A stretch of DNA of 64,000 nucleotides. It comes from Anaerostipes sp. Its GTDB lineage: Bacteria; Bacillota; Clostridia; Lachnospirales; Lachnospiraceae. Every line of letters starts with the position of its first letter. Position 1 is the stretch's first letter. The stretch is from contig JAQVEG010000001.1 in NCBI GenBank assembly GCA_028697725.1, positions 1 through 64,000 on the forward strand, in the 5' to 3' direction. Position numbers and translations under genes: made by a program. Below are positions 8,216 through 16,352 of the stretch, one piece after another. The notes beneath the pieces were generated by a model. It saw nothing but the letters and a program-made list of their open reading frames with translations. It was not told the origin of the DNA and made no database searches.

Positions 8216-8287
8216 TGGGCTATCGCCAAGCGGTAAGGCACAGCACTTTGACTGCTGCATTCGCTGGTTCGAATCCAGCTAGCCCAG
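8216..8287 (+). tRNA. tRNA-Gln(TTG), copy 2
   Basis: Identical to the gene at 7413-7484. The spacer after it carries five of the six substitutions that separate the two clusters. Confidence 0.97.
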
Positions 8288-8330
8288 TTTGTAAGTGTAG
8301 ACTTACAGTAATTAAATAGAGTATATATAC

Positions 8331-8403
8331 GGGTGTGTAGCTCAGGTGGTAGAGCACTTGACTTTTAATCAAGTTGTCCGGGGTTCGAATCCCCGCACGC
8401 TCA
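8331..8403 (+). tRNA. tRNA-Lys(TTT), copy 2
   Basis: Identical to the gene at 7528-7600. Confidence 0.97.
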
Positions 8404-8430
8404 TTGATTGTCTATTAGATAATCAGGTAT

Positions 8431-8511
8431 GCGGATGTGGCGGAACTGGCAGACGCGCTAGACTTAGGATCTAGTGTCTTTGACGTGCAGGTTCGATTCC
8501 TGTCATCCGCA
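8431..8511 (+). tRNA. tRNA-Leu(TAG), copy 2
   Basis: Identical to the gene at 7628-7708; last gene of the duplicated array. Confidence 0.97.
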
Positions 8512-8516
8512 GCAAA

Positions 8517-8558
8517 AGTCTTAATTCTTTGTTATAGAAGAGTTAAGACTTTTTTTTA
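8517..8558 (+). terminator. terminator of the tRNA array
   Basis: Stem AGTCTTAA (8517-8524) / TTAAGACT (8543-8550) followed by eight T, directly after the last tRNA. Confidence 0.88.
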
Positions 8559-8600
8559 TGGAAAGGCAATGTTTTTTTATAGAAACACTTTGTTAAAAGA

Positions 8601-8629
8601 TTGACAATAACAACAACCTCATGTATAAT
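8601..8629 (+). promoter_or_regulatory. consensus promoter of the hydrogenase gene
   Basis: TTGACA (8601-8606) and TATAAT (8624-8629) with a 17-base spacer, 43 bases before the start codon. This suggests strong, largely constitutive expression. Confidence 0.9.
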
Positions 8630-8672
8630 TTTCTATGAAATAGTATGTTCGATATGTTGAAAGGAGAGAGCT

Positions 8673-10118
8673 ATGAACGCAGATGAAAGCGTAATTCAGA
8701 TGAAACATGATGTATTAGACCTTGTAGCAAAGTATGCATTTGAGGGGATTTTGGAGGAGAAGAGAGATTTTATTCCTACAGAACTTATTCCGGGACCAAT
8801 TGCAAAGTATAGATGTTGTATCTATAAGGAAAGAGAAATTATCCGTCAAAGAGTGAAGCTGGCCGAAGGAAAGGCTCTTGAACAAGAAGACGATGGGAAT
8901 GTTATTCAGGTTATTGGTACAGCCTGTGAAGAATGTCCAATCTCAAGTTATGTAGTAACACAGAATTGTCAGAATTGTTTAGGAAAAGGATGTATTAATG
9001 CATGTAAGTTTGACGCAATTCATCCAGGAATCAAGCAGTCAGAGATCGATCCTAATAAGTGTAAGGAGTGCGGACAATGCGCCAAAGCCTGTCCATACAA
9101 TGCCATTGCACACTTAAAACGTCCATGTAAGTTTAGCTGTCCAGTGGATGCGATTACATATAATGAATATGGAATTTCAGTAATCGATAATGAAAAGTGT
9201 ATTCGATGTGGTCAATGTATTCACAAATGTCCATTTGGAGCTATTGGTTCAAGAACTTCAATCGTAGAAGTAATTGAAGCGATTAAGAGTGATAAGAAAG
9301 TTTATGCTATGGTAGCACCTGCAACAGAGGGACAATATGGTGCGGACATTACAATGAAGAGCTGGAAGAATGCATGTAAAGAAGTAGGATTTACTGATAT
9401 GATTGAAGTAGGTCTTGGTGGAGATATGACAACCTTTAGTGAAGGGGAAGAATGGCTTGAAGCTTATCATGAAGGAGAGAAGAAGACAACTTCATGTTGT
9501 CCTGGATTTGTAAACATGATTCGCAAGCATTATCCAGAATTAGCTGATAAGATTTCTACAACAGTATCACCTATGTGTGCAATATCAAGAATGATAAAAG
9601 CAAAAGATCCAGAAGCAGTTACAGTATTTGTTGGACCATGTATTGCCAAGAAATCTGAAGTTAAGGATCAAGAAATCGAAGGAAATGCAGACTATGTGCT
9701 TGCATATAGCGAACTAGAAGCGATTTTCAAGGCAAAAGAAGTTAAACTTGAACCAGCAGAGAATGATTATCAAGAATCAACCGTATTTGGTAAGCGTTAT
9801 GGTAATTCAGGTGGAGTTACAGCTTCAGTTCTTGAATATATGAAAGAGACAGACCAGGAGATCGATGCTAAGGTTTGCAAGGCCAATGGTGCAGCAGAAT
9901 GTAAGAAGGCATTGTTAATGCTAAGAGCTGGAAGACTGCCAGAAGACTTTATTGAAGGAATGGCCTGTGAAGGTGGCTGCGTTGGTGGACCAAGTCAGTT
10001 TAAAGAACCTCGTTTAAGCAAGAAGAATCGTGATCAATTAATTAGCGAAGCAAAAGAATGTAGTATTGTAGACAATCTTAAGAACTATGATATGGATTCA
10101 TTTTCAATGCATCGATAA
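8673..10118 (+). CDS. [FeFe] hydrogenase, monomeric group B type
   Basis: 481 residues, cytoplasmic. The N-terminal half has Cys clusters for [4Fe-4S] centres: a CEECPI/CQNCLGKGC region (85-111), then two ferredoxin-like sets, CKECGQCAKACP (130-141) and CIRCGQCIHKCP (176-187). The C-terminal half is the H-cluster domain with TSCCPGF (Cys 275, 276), SPMCA (near 300), GPCIAKKSE (Cys 323) and ACEGGCVGG (Cys 432, 436), all ligands expected for H2 activation. These motif variants fit the group B hydrogenases, whose partner is thought to be ferredoxin; the physiological direction is not proven. The start has an AAAGGAG site. The gene is transcribed alone and is followed by a new promoter. Maturases HydEFG are not in the window. 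Confidence 0.93.
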   Translation: MNADESVIQMKHDVLDLVAKYAFEGILEEKRDFIPTELIPGPIAKYRCCIYKEREIIRQRVKLAEGKALEQEDDGNVIQVIGTACEECPISSYVVTQNCQNCLGKGCINACKFDAIHPGIKQSEIDPNKCKECGQCAKACPYNAIAHLKRPCKFSCPVDAITYNEYGISVIDNEKCIRCGQCIHKCPFGAIGSRTSIVEVIEAIKSDKKVYAMVAPATEGQYGADITMKSWKNACKEVGFTDMIEVGLGGDMTTFSEGEEWLEAYHEGEKKTTSCCPGFVNMIRKHYPELADKISTTVSPMCAISRMIKAKDPEAVTVFVGPCIAKKSEVKDQEIEGNADYVLAYSELEAIFKAKEVKLEPAENDYQESTVFGKRYGNSGGVTASVLEYMKETDQEIDAKVCKANGAAECKKALLMLRAGRLPEDFIEGMACEGGCVGGPSQFKEPRLSKKNRDQLISEAKECSIVDNLKNYDMDSFSMHR

Positions 10119-10123
10119 AATTG

Positions 10124-10152
10124 TTGACTTTTTCTAAAAATGAAAGTATGAT
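10124..10152 (+). promoter_or_regulatory. promoter of the riboswitch-ATPase unit
   Basis: TTGACT (10124-10129) and TATGAT (10147-10152), spacer 17 bases, just before the riboswitch. Confidence 0.85.
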
Positions 10153-10163
10153 AAGGATAATAA

Positions 10164-10243
10164 AAGGGAGTAACTAGCGCTTGGCGTTTACGATGTCGTC
10201 AATCTCGATAGTTCTGTTAGGATTATCCGTATCGTGATGAAAT
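10164..10243 (+). ncRNA. yybP-ykoY (manganese) riboswitch
   Basis: The leader contains AAAAGGGAGTAACTAGC followed by GATGTCGTCAATCTCG. These are the GGGAGTA and CGTCA conserved pieces of the yybP-ykoY aptamer, which binds Mn2+ in its four-way-junction-like docked helices. It lies between a good promoter and a terminator directly upstream of a P-type ATPase, one of the classic targets. I identified it by motif and context; a covariance model search with RF00080 would settle it. Confidence 0.82.
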
Positions 10244-10246
10244 AGT

Positions 10247-10290
10247 GAGACTTTTATTGTAACTTTTGTTGCAATAAAAGTCTCTTTTTA
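10247..10290 (+). terminator. riboswitch expression-platform terminator
   Basis: Perfect 13-bp stem GAGACTTTTATTG (10247-10259) / CAATAAAAGTCTC (10272-10284) followed by a T run. It lies between the aptamer and the ATPase start, as expected for a transcriptional on-switch that disrupts it when Mn2+ binds. Confidence 0.87.
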
Positions 10291-10316
10291 TTGCAGGTTA
10301 TTGAAGGAGGATCATT

Positions 10317-12884
10317 ATGAATGATTTTTATCGCATGGATATCAACGAGGTCAAACAATCTGTGGAACAGGATTCTACAGAGAAAAATGCACTGGTAGAA
10401 GTGAAGCGCAAGAATGTGCTTCAAGTATTTTTAGAACAGTTTAAAGATTTTTTAGTTATTATTTTAATCTTTGCAGCAATTGTATCTGGATTTATGGGAG
10501 ATGTGGAAAGTTCTGTTGTAATTGTTGTTGTGATTACTATGAACGCAATTATAGGTACGGTACAGACAAGAAAAGCAGAATCTACATTGAATCGCTTAAA
10601 AGAATTGACAGTTCCAGATGCCAAAGTAATGAGAGATGGAACCTTGATAACCATTCCATCAGTTCAAGTTCAAATTGGAGATGAAGTTCATTTGGAAGCA
10701 GGGGACATGATACCGGCGGATGGAAGAATTATAACGGCTGTGAATTTGAAAGTGGATGAAAGTGCGTTGACAGGAGAAAGTGAACCTGTTGAGAAGTTTG
10801 AGCATACAATCAATGAGGAAGTTCCTTTGGCAGACCGAAAAAACATGCTGTATTCAGGGAATTTTGTAACCTATGGAAGAGGTTCATTTCTTGTAACCAA
10901 CGTAGGAATGACAACGGAAATAGGTAAGATTGCATCTATGCTTCAGAGTGCATCAATACAAAAGACACCTCTTCAAGTAAAATTAAATGAATTTGGAAGA
11001 AGCCTGTCTATTATAATCTTAATATTCTGTGCCATTATTTTCGGAGTGGATGTATTTCAGGGGCAGAGTATGGGGGATTCCTTTATGTTTGCAGTGGCTT
11101 TGGCTGTGGCTGCAATTCCAGAAGCCTTGTCATCCATTGTTACAATTGTTTTAGCTTTTGGAACAGCCAAGATGGTAGACCAACATGTAATAATGCGAAA
11201 ATTACATGCAGTGGAAGGTCTTGGAAGTGTCTCAGTTATCTGTTCAGATAAAACAGGAACGTTGACACAAAATAAAATGACGGTACAAAAATACTTTGTA
11301 AACGGAAAAATTTATCCAGTGAATGAGATGAATATGAATGAAAAAATTCATCGACTTTTAGTGAAAGCAAGCATTTTGTGTAATGATGCTATTGTACAAA
11401 AGGAGCATGAGATTGGAGATCCCACAGAAGTTGCAATGGTTGCAGTGGGAAGTATCCTTGATATTTCTCCAGAAGAAGAACGAAAAAAATACGAGAGAAA
11501 GGATGAAATTCCATTTGATAGTAATCGAAAGTTAATGAGTACAGTTCATGATATTGAAGAAGAAAGATATATGATTGTAAAAGGTGCATTTGATATGATG
11601 TTGCCAAAAATAAATGAGATTTATTTGGAGGATGGAATTCATAGATTTGATACCGAATGGAAAGATAAATTAGAAGATGTTACCAAGGAATTATCCAACG
11701 AAGGTCTTAGAGTCCTCTCTGTGGGATATAAAAAAATAACTCATAATAATTCTGTGCAAGAAGAGGATGAGCAGGAACTTATTTTCATTGGGTTTGTTGC
11801 CATGATGGATCCACCAAGAGAAGAGGCAAAGGATGCAGTTGCATCTTGTAAAAGTGCTGGAATCAAGACGGTAATGATTACAGGTGATCATAAAGGTACA
11901 GCAGCGGCCATTGCAAAGAAAGTAGGAATTCTGGAAGATGAGAAAGAAGCATGTGAAGGAAAAGAGCTAGATTCACTTTCGGATGTCCAATTAGAAGAGT
12001 TGGTGAAGCAAGTGTCTGTGTATGCAAGGGTATCACCAGAGCATAAGATTAGAATTGTAAAGGCGTGGCAGAAGCAGGGAGCGATTGTTGCCATGACAGG
12101 AGATGGCGTCAATGATGCACCGGCCTTAAAACAGGCAGACATTGGAATTGCAATGGGAATGACAGGGAGCGAAGTTACAAAAGACGCAGCCGATATGGTA
12201 TTGACAGATGATAATTTTGCAACCATAGAGATTGCTGTGGAAAATGGAAGAAACATATATGAAAATATAAAGAAATCCATTCAATTTTTATTGTCTGGAA
12301 ATTTTGCAGGCATTTTAGTTGTTCTTGCAGCAGCATTATGTTTCCTTCCAGTTCCTTTTGAACCAGTACATTTGCTTTTTATTAACTTATTAACAGATAG
12401 TCTTCCAGCCATTGCACTTGGCTTAGAACCTCATCGAAAAGAAGTAATGAATGAAAAACCAAGACAAAAGGACGAAGCACTTTTAAATCCATCTATGTTA
12501 GGTAAAATAGCCTCAGAAGGACTTATCCTTTCCATTGTTACAATGGCTGGATTTTTATTAGGAAACCATATAAATGGTCCGGTTCTTGGAAGAACTATGG
12601 CATTTGGTGTTTTATGTCTGTCTAGATTATTTCATGGATTTAGCTGTGAATCTAATGAGTGTATTTTTGATAACAAAGGAAGAGGTAAAAATAAGTATTT
12701 GATTGGAGCATTTTTAATTGGAGCATGTTTAGTGACGGGAGTCTTGATGTTACCAGTATTTGAGACGTGGTTTAGAGTAGAATCATTAACAATGAACAAT
12801 ATATTAATTGTATACGGACTTGTAATTGCAGGCTTTGCTCTTGTTCAGTTAAAAAAGAAGATTGTATCAGTTTTAGGAAAATAA
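10317..12884 (+). CDS. P-type cation-transporting ATPase, Mn-riboswitch controlled (P2 type)
   Basis: 855 residues. Membrane ATPase of the Ca2+/Mn2+ P2 group. Visible parts: N-terminal cation ATPase domain; two membrane helices (about 45-85); actuator domain with LTGES (about 158); membrane helices with IPEAL (about 265); phosphorylation motif DKTGTLT with Asp 311; nucleotide-binding KGAFD; hinge TGDGVNDAPALK; and six C-terminal helices. The PEAL sequence replaces the PEGL of classical calcium pumps. With the upstream Mn riboswitch this points to a manganese exporter, as described for YoaB-type ATPases. The metal is inferred, not read from the residues. Start ATG 10317 follows GAAGGAGG. The gene is monocistronic, closed by a bidirectional terminator. 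Confidence 0.92.
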   Translation: MNDFYRMDINEVKQSVEQDSTEKNALVEVKRKNVLQVFLEQFKDFLVIILIFAAIVSGFMGDVESSVVIVVVITMNAIIGTVQTRKAESTLNRLKELTVPDAKVMRDGTLITIPSVQVQIGDEVHLEAGDMIPADGRIITAVNLKVDESALTGESEPVEKFEHTINEEVPLADRKNMLYSGNFVTYGRGSFLVTNVGMTTEIGKIASMLQSASIQKTPLQVKLNEFGRSLSIIILIFCAIIFGVDVFQGQSMGDSFMFAVALAVAAIPEALSSIVTIVLAFGTAKMVDQHVIMRKLHAVEGLGSVSVICSDKTGTLTQNKMTVQKYFVNGKIYPVNEMNMNEKIHRLLVKASILCNDAIVQKEHEIGDPTEVAMVAVGSILDISPEEERKKYERKDEIPFDSNRKLMSTVHDIEEERYMIVKGAFDMMLPKINEIYLEDGIHRFDTEWKDKLEDVTKELSNEGLRVLSVGYKKITHNNSVQEEDEQELIFIGFVAMMDPPREEAKDAVASCKSAGIKTVMITGDHKGTAAAIAKKVGILEDEKEACEGKELDSLSDVQLEELVKQVSVYARVSPEHKIRIVKAWQKQGAIVAMTGDGVNDAPALKQADIGIAMGMTGSEVTKDAADMVLTDDNFATIEIAVENGRNIYENIKKSIQFLLSGNFAGILVVLAAALCFLPVPFEPVHLLFINLLTDSLPAIALGLEPHRKEVMNEKPRQKDEALLNPSMLGKIASEGLILSIVTMAGFLLGNHINGPVLGRTMAFGVLCLSRLFHGFSCESNECIFDNKGRGKNKYLIGAFLIGACLVTGVLMLPVFETWFRVESLTMNNILIVYGLVIAGFALVQLKKKIVSVLGK

Positions 12885-12886
12885 AA

Positions 12887-12910
12887 AAAGAATTCAAATT
12901 GAACTCTTTT
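12887..12910. terminator. bidirectional terminator
   Basis: Inverted repeat AAAAGAATTCAA (12887-12898) / TTGAACTCTTTT (12899-12910) with one mismatch, between the convergent ATPase and HPr-like genes. Confidence 0.7.
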
Positions 12911-12911
12911 C

Positions 12912-13154
12912 TTAGGCTTCTGTTATTAAAAATGGTTTGATTACATCGTTGATTGCATCAATTTCCTCGTCACCATATACAATTAATGTAATTGGACTTG
13001 ATAGATTTAAACTAAAAATCCCCATAATAGACTTTGCATCTACAATGTATCGTCCGGACACTAAGTCAATGTCTGATTGAAAACGATAAATTGAATTAAC
13101 AAAAGCTTTGACTTGCTCAATAGAAGCAAGGGATATTGTAAATTTGTGTTCCAT
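12912..13154 (-). CDS. HPr-like protein lacking the phosphorylatable histidine
   Basis: 80 residues. The C-terminal half, RYIVDAKSIMGIFSLNLSSP, matches the regulatory Ser46 region of HPr (KSIMGV). The place where HPr has the His15 motif (GLHARP) reads ISLASIEQVKAFVNSIY and has no histidine. It therefore cannot carry phosphate from enzyme I to sugars in the normal way. A regulatory role through the serine, for example docking to CcpA-like proteins or being modified by HPr kinase, is possible but not shown. The start has AGGAGG upstream on the minus strand. I recall similar His-less HPr-like proteins in other Lachnospiraceae. Confidence 0.8.
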   Translation of the reverse strand: MEHKFTISLASIEQVKAFVNSIYRFQSDIDLVSGRYIVDAKSIMGIFSLNLSSPITLIVYGDEEIDAINDVIKPFLITEA

Positions 13155-13264
13155 AGTATGACCTCCTTTATCTAGTCAACTATACTGTTTTTGCTTTAAA
13201 AAGTCAAATTCGTATGGGAAAATAAGAGAAATAGTGATAAAATAAAAAAACAGGAGGATATGAA

Positions 13265-13444
13265 ATGGGATTATTTACAAGAAAAAATGACAATCATCCA
13301 TTAAGTGATGATATTGATAAGCTTCTTGAAAAAGCAGAAGTGAAATTGAACGAAAAAGAAGATAAAAGTTATGAAGATGAAGTGAAGAAGTGGGATGAGA
13401 GAATTAAAGAGCTAGGAATTCTTGAAGAGGAAGAAGGCGAATAA
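13265..13444 (+). CDS. small acidic protein, unknown function
   Basis: 59 codons beginning ATGGGATTATTTACAAG, with an AGGAGG site six bases upstream. The product is hydrophilic and rich in Glu, Lys and Asp, probably helical (KLLEKAEVKLNEKEDK, then KKWDERIKELGI), with no cysteines or membrane segment. I do not recognise a family. A good ribosome site, codon use like its neighbours and a terminator placed right at the stop codon argue that it is a real gene. Confidence 0.7.
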   Translation: MGLFTRKNDNHPLSDDIDKLLEKAEVKLNEKEDKSYEDEVKKWDERIKELGILEEEEGE

Positions 13445-13457
13445 GCCTTCTTTTTTT
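13433..13457 (+). terminator. terminator of small acidic gene
   Basis: Stem GAAGGC (13433-13438) / GCCTTC (13445-13450) then seven T. The stop codon of the small gene sits in the loop. Confidence 0.85.
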
Positions 13458-13463
13458 AAATCT

Positions 13464-13517
13464 ATTGTCAACTTATAAATATAAAGGGTTGACAATGAAA
13501 AAAAGATTGTGTATACT
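13464..13517 (+). promoter_or_regulatory. BirA-type operator overlapping the bioY promoter
   Basis: A perfect inverted repeat, ATTGTCAAC (13464-13472) and GTTGACAAT (13488-13496), separated by 15 bases. It has the arm length and spacing of Gram-positive biotin-repressor sites. The right arm contains the -35 TTGACA (13489-13494); the -10 TATACT (13512-13517) follows at 17 bases. Biotin-bound BirA here would block transcription of bioY. Confidence 0.83.
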
Positions 13518-13543
13518 TCAAAAAAGAAAAGGAGAAATTATTT

Positions 13544-14095
13544 ATGAAAAAAATGGACATGAGACAGATGACACTTGTAGGATTAATGACAGCAGTATTG
13601 TGTATTTTAGGACCACTTTCTATTACGCTACCGTTTACACCCATACCGATTTCATTTACTAATCTAGGAATATATTTTATTATTTTTATTTTAGGATGGA
13701 AGTTATCGACAATGAGCGTAGTTGTTTATATTTTATTAGGAATGGTAGGACTTCCGGTTTTTTCAGGTTTCTCAGGGGGTGCGGCAAAGGTCGCAGGGCC
13801 AACTGGAGGATATTTGATTGGATTTATTTTTATGGCTATCATTGCAGGATGGTTTGTAGAAAGATTTGAAGGAAAGATTTTGATGTATATGATTGGAATG
13901 GTGGTTGCAACAGCGGTAACCTATGCTTTTGGAACTGCGTGGTTATGTGTGCAGATGCATTTGACGCCAATACAGGGATTGACCGTTGGGGTTCTTCCAT
14001 ATATTCCAGGAGACATTGTAAAGATGATAGTTGGAATTCTTGTAGGAAGTAAAGTTAAAAAAGCAGTTAGAGTATCTGCTGTATTTGAATCATAG
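13544..14095 (+). CDS. bioY: biotin transporter BioY (ECF S component)
   Basis: 183 residues, integral membrane protein with about six helices. The sequence LGPLSITLPFTPIPISFTNL near the N-terminus and the LPVFSGFSGG / GPTGGYLIGF region (about 65-90) are the BioY signatures. It is the biotin-specific S subunit of an energy-coupling factor transporter. The ECF ATPase and T units are not adjacent and are presumably shared, encoded elsewhere. The start is the ATG at 13544, downstream of AAAAGGAG. Regulation by BirA is predicted from the operator just upstream. Confidence 0.95.
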   Translation: MKKMDMRQMTLVGLMTAVLCILGPLSITLPFTPIPISFTNLGIYFIIFILGWKLSTMSVVVYILLGMVGLPVFSGFSGGAAKVAGPTGGYLIGFIFMAIIAGWFVERFEGKILMYMIGMVVATAVTYAFGTAWLCVQMHLTPIQGLTVGVLPYIPGDIVKMIVGILVGSKVKKAVRVSAVFES

Positions 14096-14100
14096 AAGAA

Positions 14101-14146
14101 AAGAGCATCCCAAAAGCTAGTTATATATTGCTTTTGAGATGCTCTT
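14101..14146. terminator. bidirectional terminator
   Basis: AAGAGCATC and CAAAAGC (14101-14117) pair with GCTTTTG and GATGCTCTT (14130-14146), one mismatch, between convergent bioY and the HAD gene. Confidence 0.87.
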
Positions 14147-14149
14147 ATT

Positions 14150-15034
14150 CTATCTTAATTTAAAGTTTTGACGATCTGTTAAGATACATCGAATGATGTA
14201 TGCGATTCCATCATCGGTATTCTGTCGTGTTTGATAAGTACAGATTTCCTTAATGTGTGGAGAAGCATTGGCCATTGCAACAGAATGAATATGTGGTAGG
14301 GATAGCATGGAGTAATCATTGTCACTATCGCCGACAGCCACCATTTCGTGGAAGTCATAGCCTTTTTTCTTAGCATAATCAGACAATGCGATTCCCTTTT
14401 GAGCAGAGGTAGTTGTGACCTCTACATCGGTGTGTGTAGTATAAGAAACTGCAAGACCTGGAATCTTTTTTAAGGCTTCTCTTACAGGAACTAAAACATC
14501 AGGGTTTGGATAAGTAGAAATTATCTTTAATACTTTGTCATCTCCGTTAATAATACTTTCTTCATTGGGAACAAAGGTCGTTTCGTCAATTCGACTTTGT
14601 ATATCTTCTTTTGTATATACAAAGTCTGGATGGTTCACTTGAAAAGATGGAATCATAACGTTTTGTATATAGGTTCTTAATTCTTCTGGGGGTACGGCGG
14701 ATATTTTACCGCTCTCTGTAAAAATGTTTGGAACCATATCATACTCGCGTAAAGTATCAAATATTTGCCGAACCTTATCTTTCTCTATAAAATGTTGAAA
14801 TAGAACATTGTCGTCTTTGTCGTATGTAGCAGCACCATTTGCACATATCATATCACAGTGAATGCCAGTATCTTTTAAAAGTTCTTTGACACTTTGATGT
14901 TCTCTTCCTGTGCTTATAATAAATTCGATTCCATGTTCTTGTAATTGTTTAATTGCATTTATGTTTTCTTCAGAAATTTGGCGGTGACTGTTAAGAAGTG
15001 TGCCGTCCATATCTGATGCAAGTAATCGTATCAT
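14150..15034 (-). CDS. Cof-type HAD-IIB family phosphatase
   Basis: 294 residues, cytoplasmic. Motif I is SDMDGTLLN with Asp 8 (nucleophile) and Asp 10. Motif II is ISTGREH, the conserved lysine lies in the C-terminal half, and motif IV is VAVGDSDNDYSML near residue 235. The large insertion between motifs II and III is the C2b cap of the Cof/YidA subfamily. Members hydrolyse sugar phosphates and other small phosphoesters with broad specificity, so the exact substrate is not predictable. The start is the ATG at 15034, with AGGAGG upstream on the minus strand. It stands alone, facing bioY and divergent from the dehydrogenase gene. Confidence 0.92.
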   Translation of the reverse strand: MIRLLASDMDGTLLNSHRQISEENINAIKQLQEHGIEFIISTGREHQSVKELLKDTGIHCDMICANGAATYDKDDNVLFQHFIEKDKVRQIFDTLREYDMVPNIFTESGKISAVPPEELRTYIQNVMIPSFQVNHPDFVYTKEDIQSRIDETTFVPNEESIINGDDKVLKIISTYPNPDVLVPVREALKKIPGLAVSYTTHTDVEVTTTSAQKGIALSDYAKKKGYDFHEMVAVGDSDNDYSMLSLPHIHSVAMANASPHIKEICTYQTRQNTDDGIAYIIRCILTDRQNFKLR

Positions 15035-15117
15035 ATGTGACCTCCTGTTTGTAAATGATAAATATTAACTCTATTATTTATGGTAGCATAGAAAAAATGA
15101 TATGAAAAGAATTAATA

Positions 15118-15207
15118 TTTACTTATGGAATGGTTTTATGCTATATTAAGAGGGTGATGGCAACGAAGGCACGCAAGTGTATCTTTGTTGCCATCACTTT
15201 TTTTTAT
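15118..15207 (+). promoter_or_regulatory. promoter followed at once by a terminator-like leader hairpin
   Basis: TTTACT (15118-15123) and TATATT (15142-15147) with 18 bases between. Transcription would start near 15154, exactly where a 15-bp stem begins (15154-15168 with 15183-15197, one G-T pair), followed by eight or more T. There is no upstream plus-strand gene to terminate, so this looks like an attenuator or a very short RNA controlling the next gene. Confidence 0.65.
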
Positions 15208-15232
15208 TAATTTTAGAAAGGAAGGGAATCAA

Positions 15233-16348
15233 ATGAAAGAATTTAGTGTAAAACCCAATATTAAAATGATTGATACGGTAGAAGAATTTTGCAGTATATA
15301 TGATATAGGCAAAAGGGATCTTGTTTTTGTAAGTAATTCTACATATCATAAATTTTTTGAAGGGAAGACAGGAGAGGCAATTGTTATAAATTATCGAAAA
15401 TATGGAGATGGAGAGCCCACAGATTTAATGGTGGAAGGGATTTATGAAGATGTTAAAAATGTGCATTATGATAGAGTGTTTGCCATTGGAGGAGGAACGA
15501 TTCTTGATGTGGCCAAGTTATTTGCATTAAAAGAGGTATCTCCAGTGGTAGATTTGTATGATCGTAAAATTCCGGCAGTAAAAGAAAAAAAGCTAATTTT
15601 AATTCCTACTACTTGTGGAACTGGGAGTGAAGTAACCAATATTTCTATTTTGGAATTAACAACAAAAAATACAAAAATGGGGCTTGCCGTAGACCAGTTA
15701 TATGCAGATGATGCTGTGTTGGTCCCAGAGTTGGTAAGAGAATTACCGTTTCAGTTTTTTGCAACAAGTTCCATCGATGCATTGATTCATTCTATTGAAT
15801 CTTTTACATCACCAAAAGCCTCTTCGTTGACGAAAATGTTTTCATTAAAAGCTATGAAGATGATACTTGAAACATATCAGATTATTGTAAAAGATGGAAA
15901 AGAGGCAAGAAAGCCGTTCATAAAAGAAGTATTAATGGCAAGTACATATGCAGGGATTGCATTTGGAAATGCAGGATGTGCAGCGGTTCACGCAATGAGT
16001 TACCCGCTAGGGGCAAAGTATCATGTACCTCATGGAGAAGCAAATTATGAGATTTTTACAGGTGTATACAAAACATATCAAGAGATAAATCCAAATGGAA
16101 GTATTGTAATCTTAAATGAATATCTTGCAGAGATTCTTGGATGCAAACCGACAAGGGTATATGATGAAATTGAAAAGTTATTAAATCATATTATTCCAAA
16201 GAAACCATTACGTGAGTATGGAGTGACCAAAGATGATTTAAAACATTTTACAGAGGTTGTTATAACAGAACAAAGTCGTCTTATGGCGAATAACTATGTT
16301 GAATTAAAAAGAGATGTAGTTTATGATATTTATCAAAAACTTCTATAA
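15233..16348 (+). CDS. 4-hydroxybutyrate dehydrogenase (iron-type alcohol dehydrogenase)
   Basis: 371 residues from the ATG at 15233 (AAAGGAAGG upstream), the same length as Clostridium kluyveri 4-hydroxybutyrate dehydrogenase, which it resembles along its whole length as I remember that sequence. It reduces succinic semialdehyde to 4-hydroxybutyrate with NADH. Motifs: AIGGGTILDVAK for NAD binding, PTTCGTGSEVTN, and metal ligands in SSIDALIHSIE, AVHAMSYPLG and HVPHGEANY. The next gene is a class III aminotransferase, giving a GABA to succinic semialdehyde to 4-hydroxybutyrate route. The CoA-transferase and dehydratase needed to reach butyrate are not in the window. Its leader carries a terminator hairpin, so expression is probably conditional. 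Confidence 0.88.
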   Translation: MKEFSVKPNIKMIDTVEEFCSIYDIGKRDLVFVSNSTYHKFFEGKTGEAIVINYRKYGDGEPTDLMVEGIYEDVKNVHYDRVFAIGGGTILDVAKLFALKEVSPVVDLYDRKIPAVKEKKLILIPTTCGTGSEVTNISILELTTKNTKMGLAVDQLYADDAVLVPELVRELPFQFFATSSIDALIHSIESFTSPKASSLTKMFSLKAMKMILETYQIIVKDGKEARKPFIKEVLMASTYAGIAFGNAGCAAVHAMSYPLGAKYHVPHGEANYEIFTGVYKTYQEINPNGSIVILNEYLAEILGCKPTRVYDEIEKLLNHIIPKKPLREYGVTKDDLKHFTEVVITEQSRLMANNYVELKRDVVYDIYQKLL

Positions 16349-16352
16349 AAGG

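Noticed and set aside
13465-13662. Plus-strand frame overlapping the bioY start
   Set aside because: It is out of frame with bioY, runs through the BirA-like operator and promoter, and has no ribosome site.
15185-15232. Longer N-terminus for the 4-hydroxybutyrate dehydrogenase
   Set aside because: The extension falls inside the terminator hairpin; the ATG at 15233 has a proper ribosome site and gives exactly the family length.
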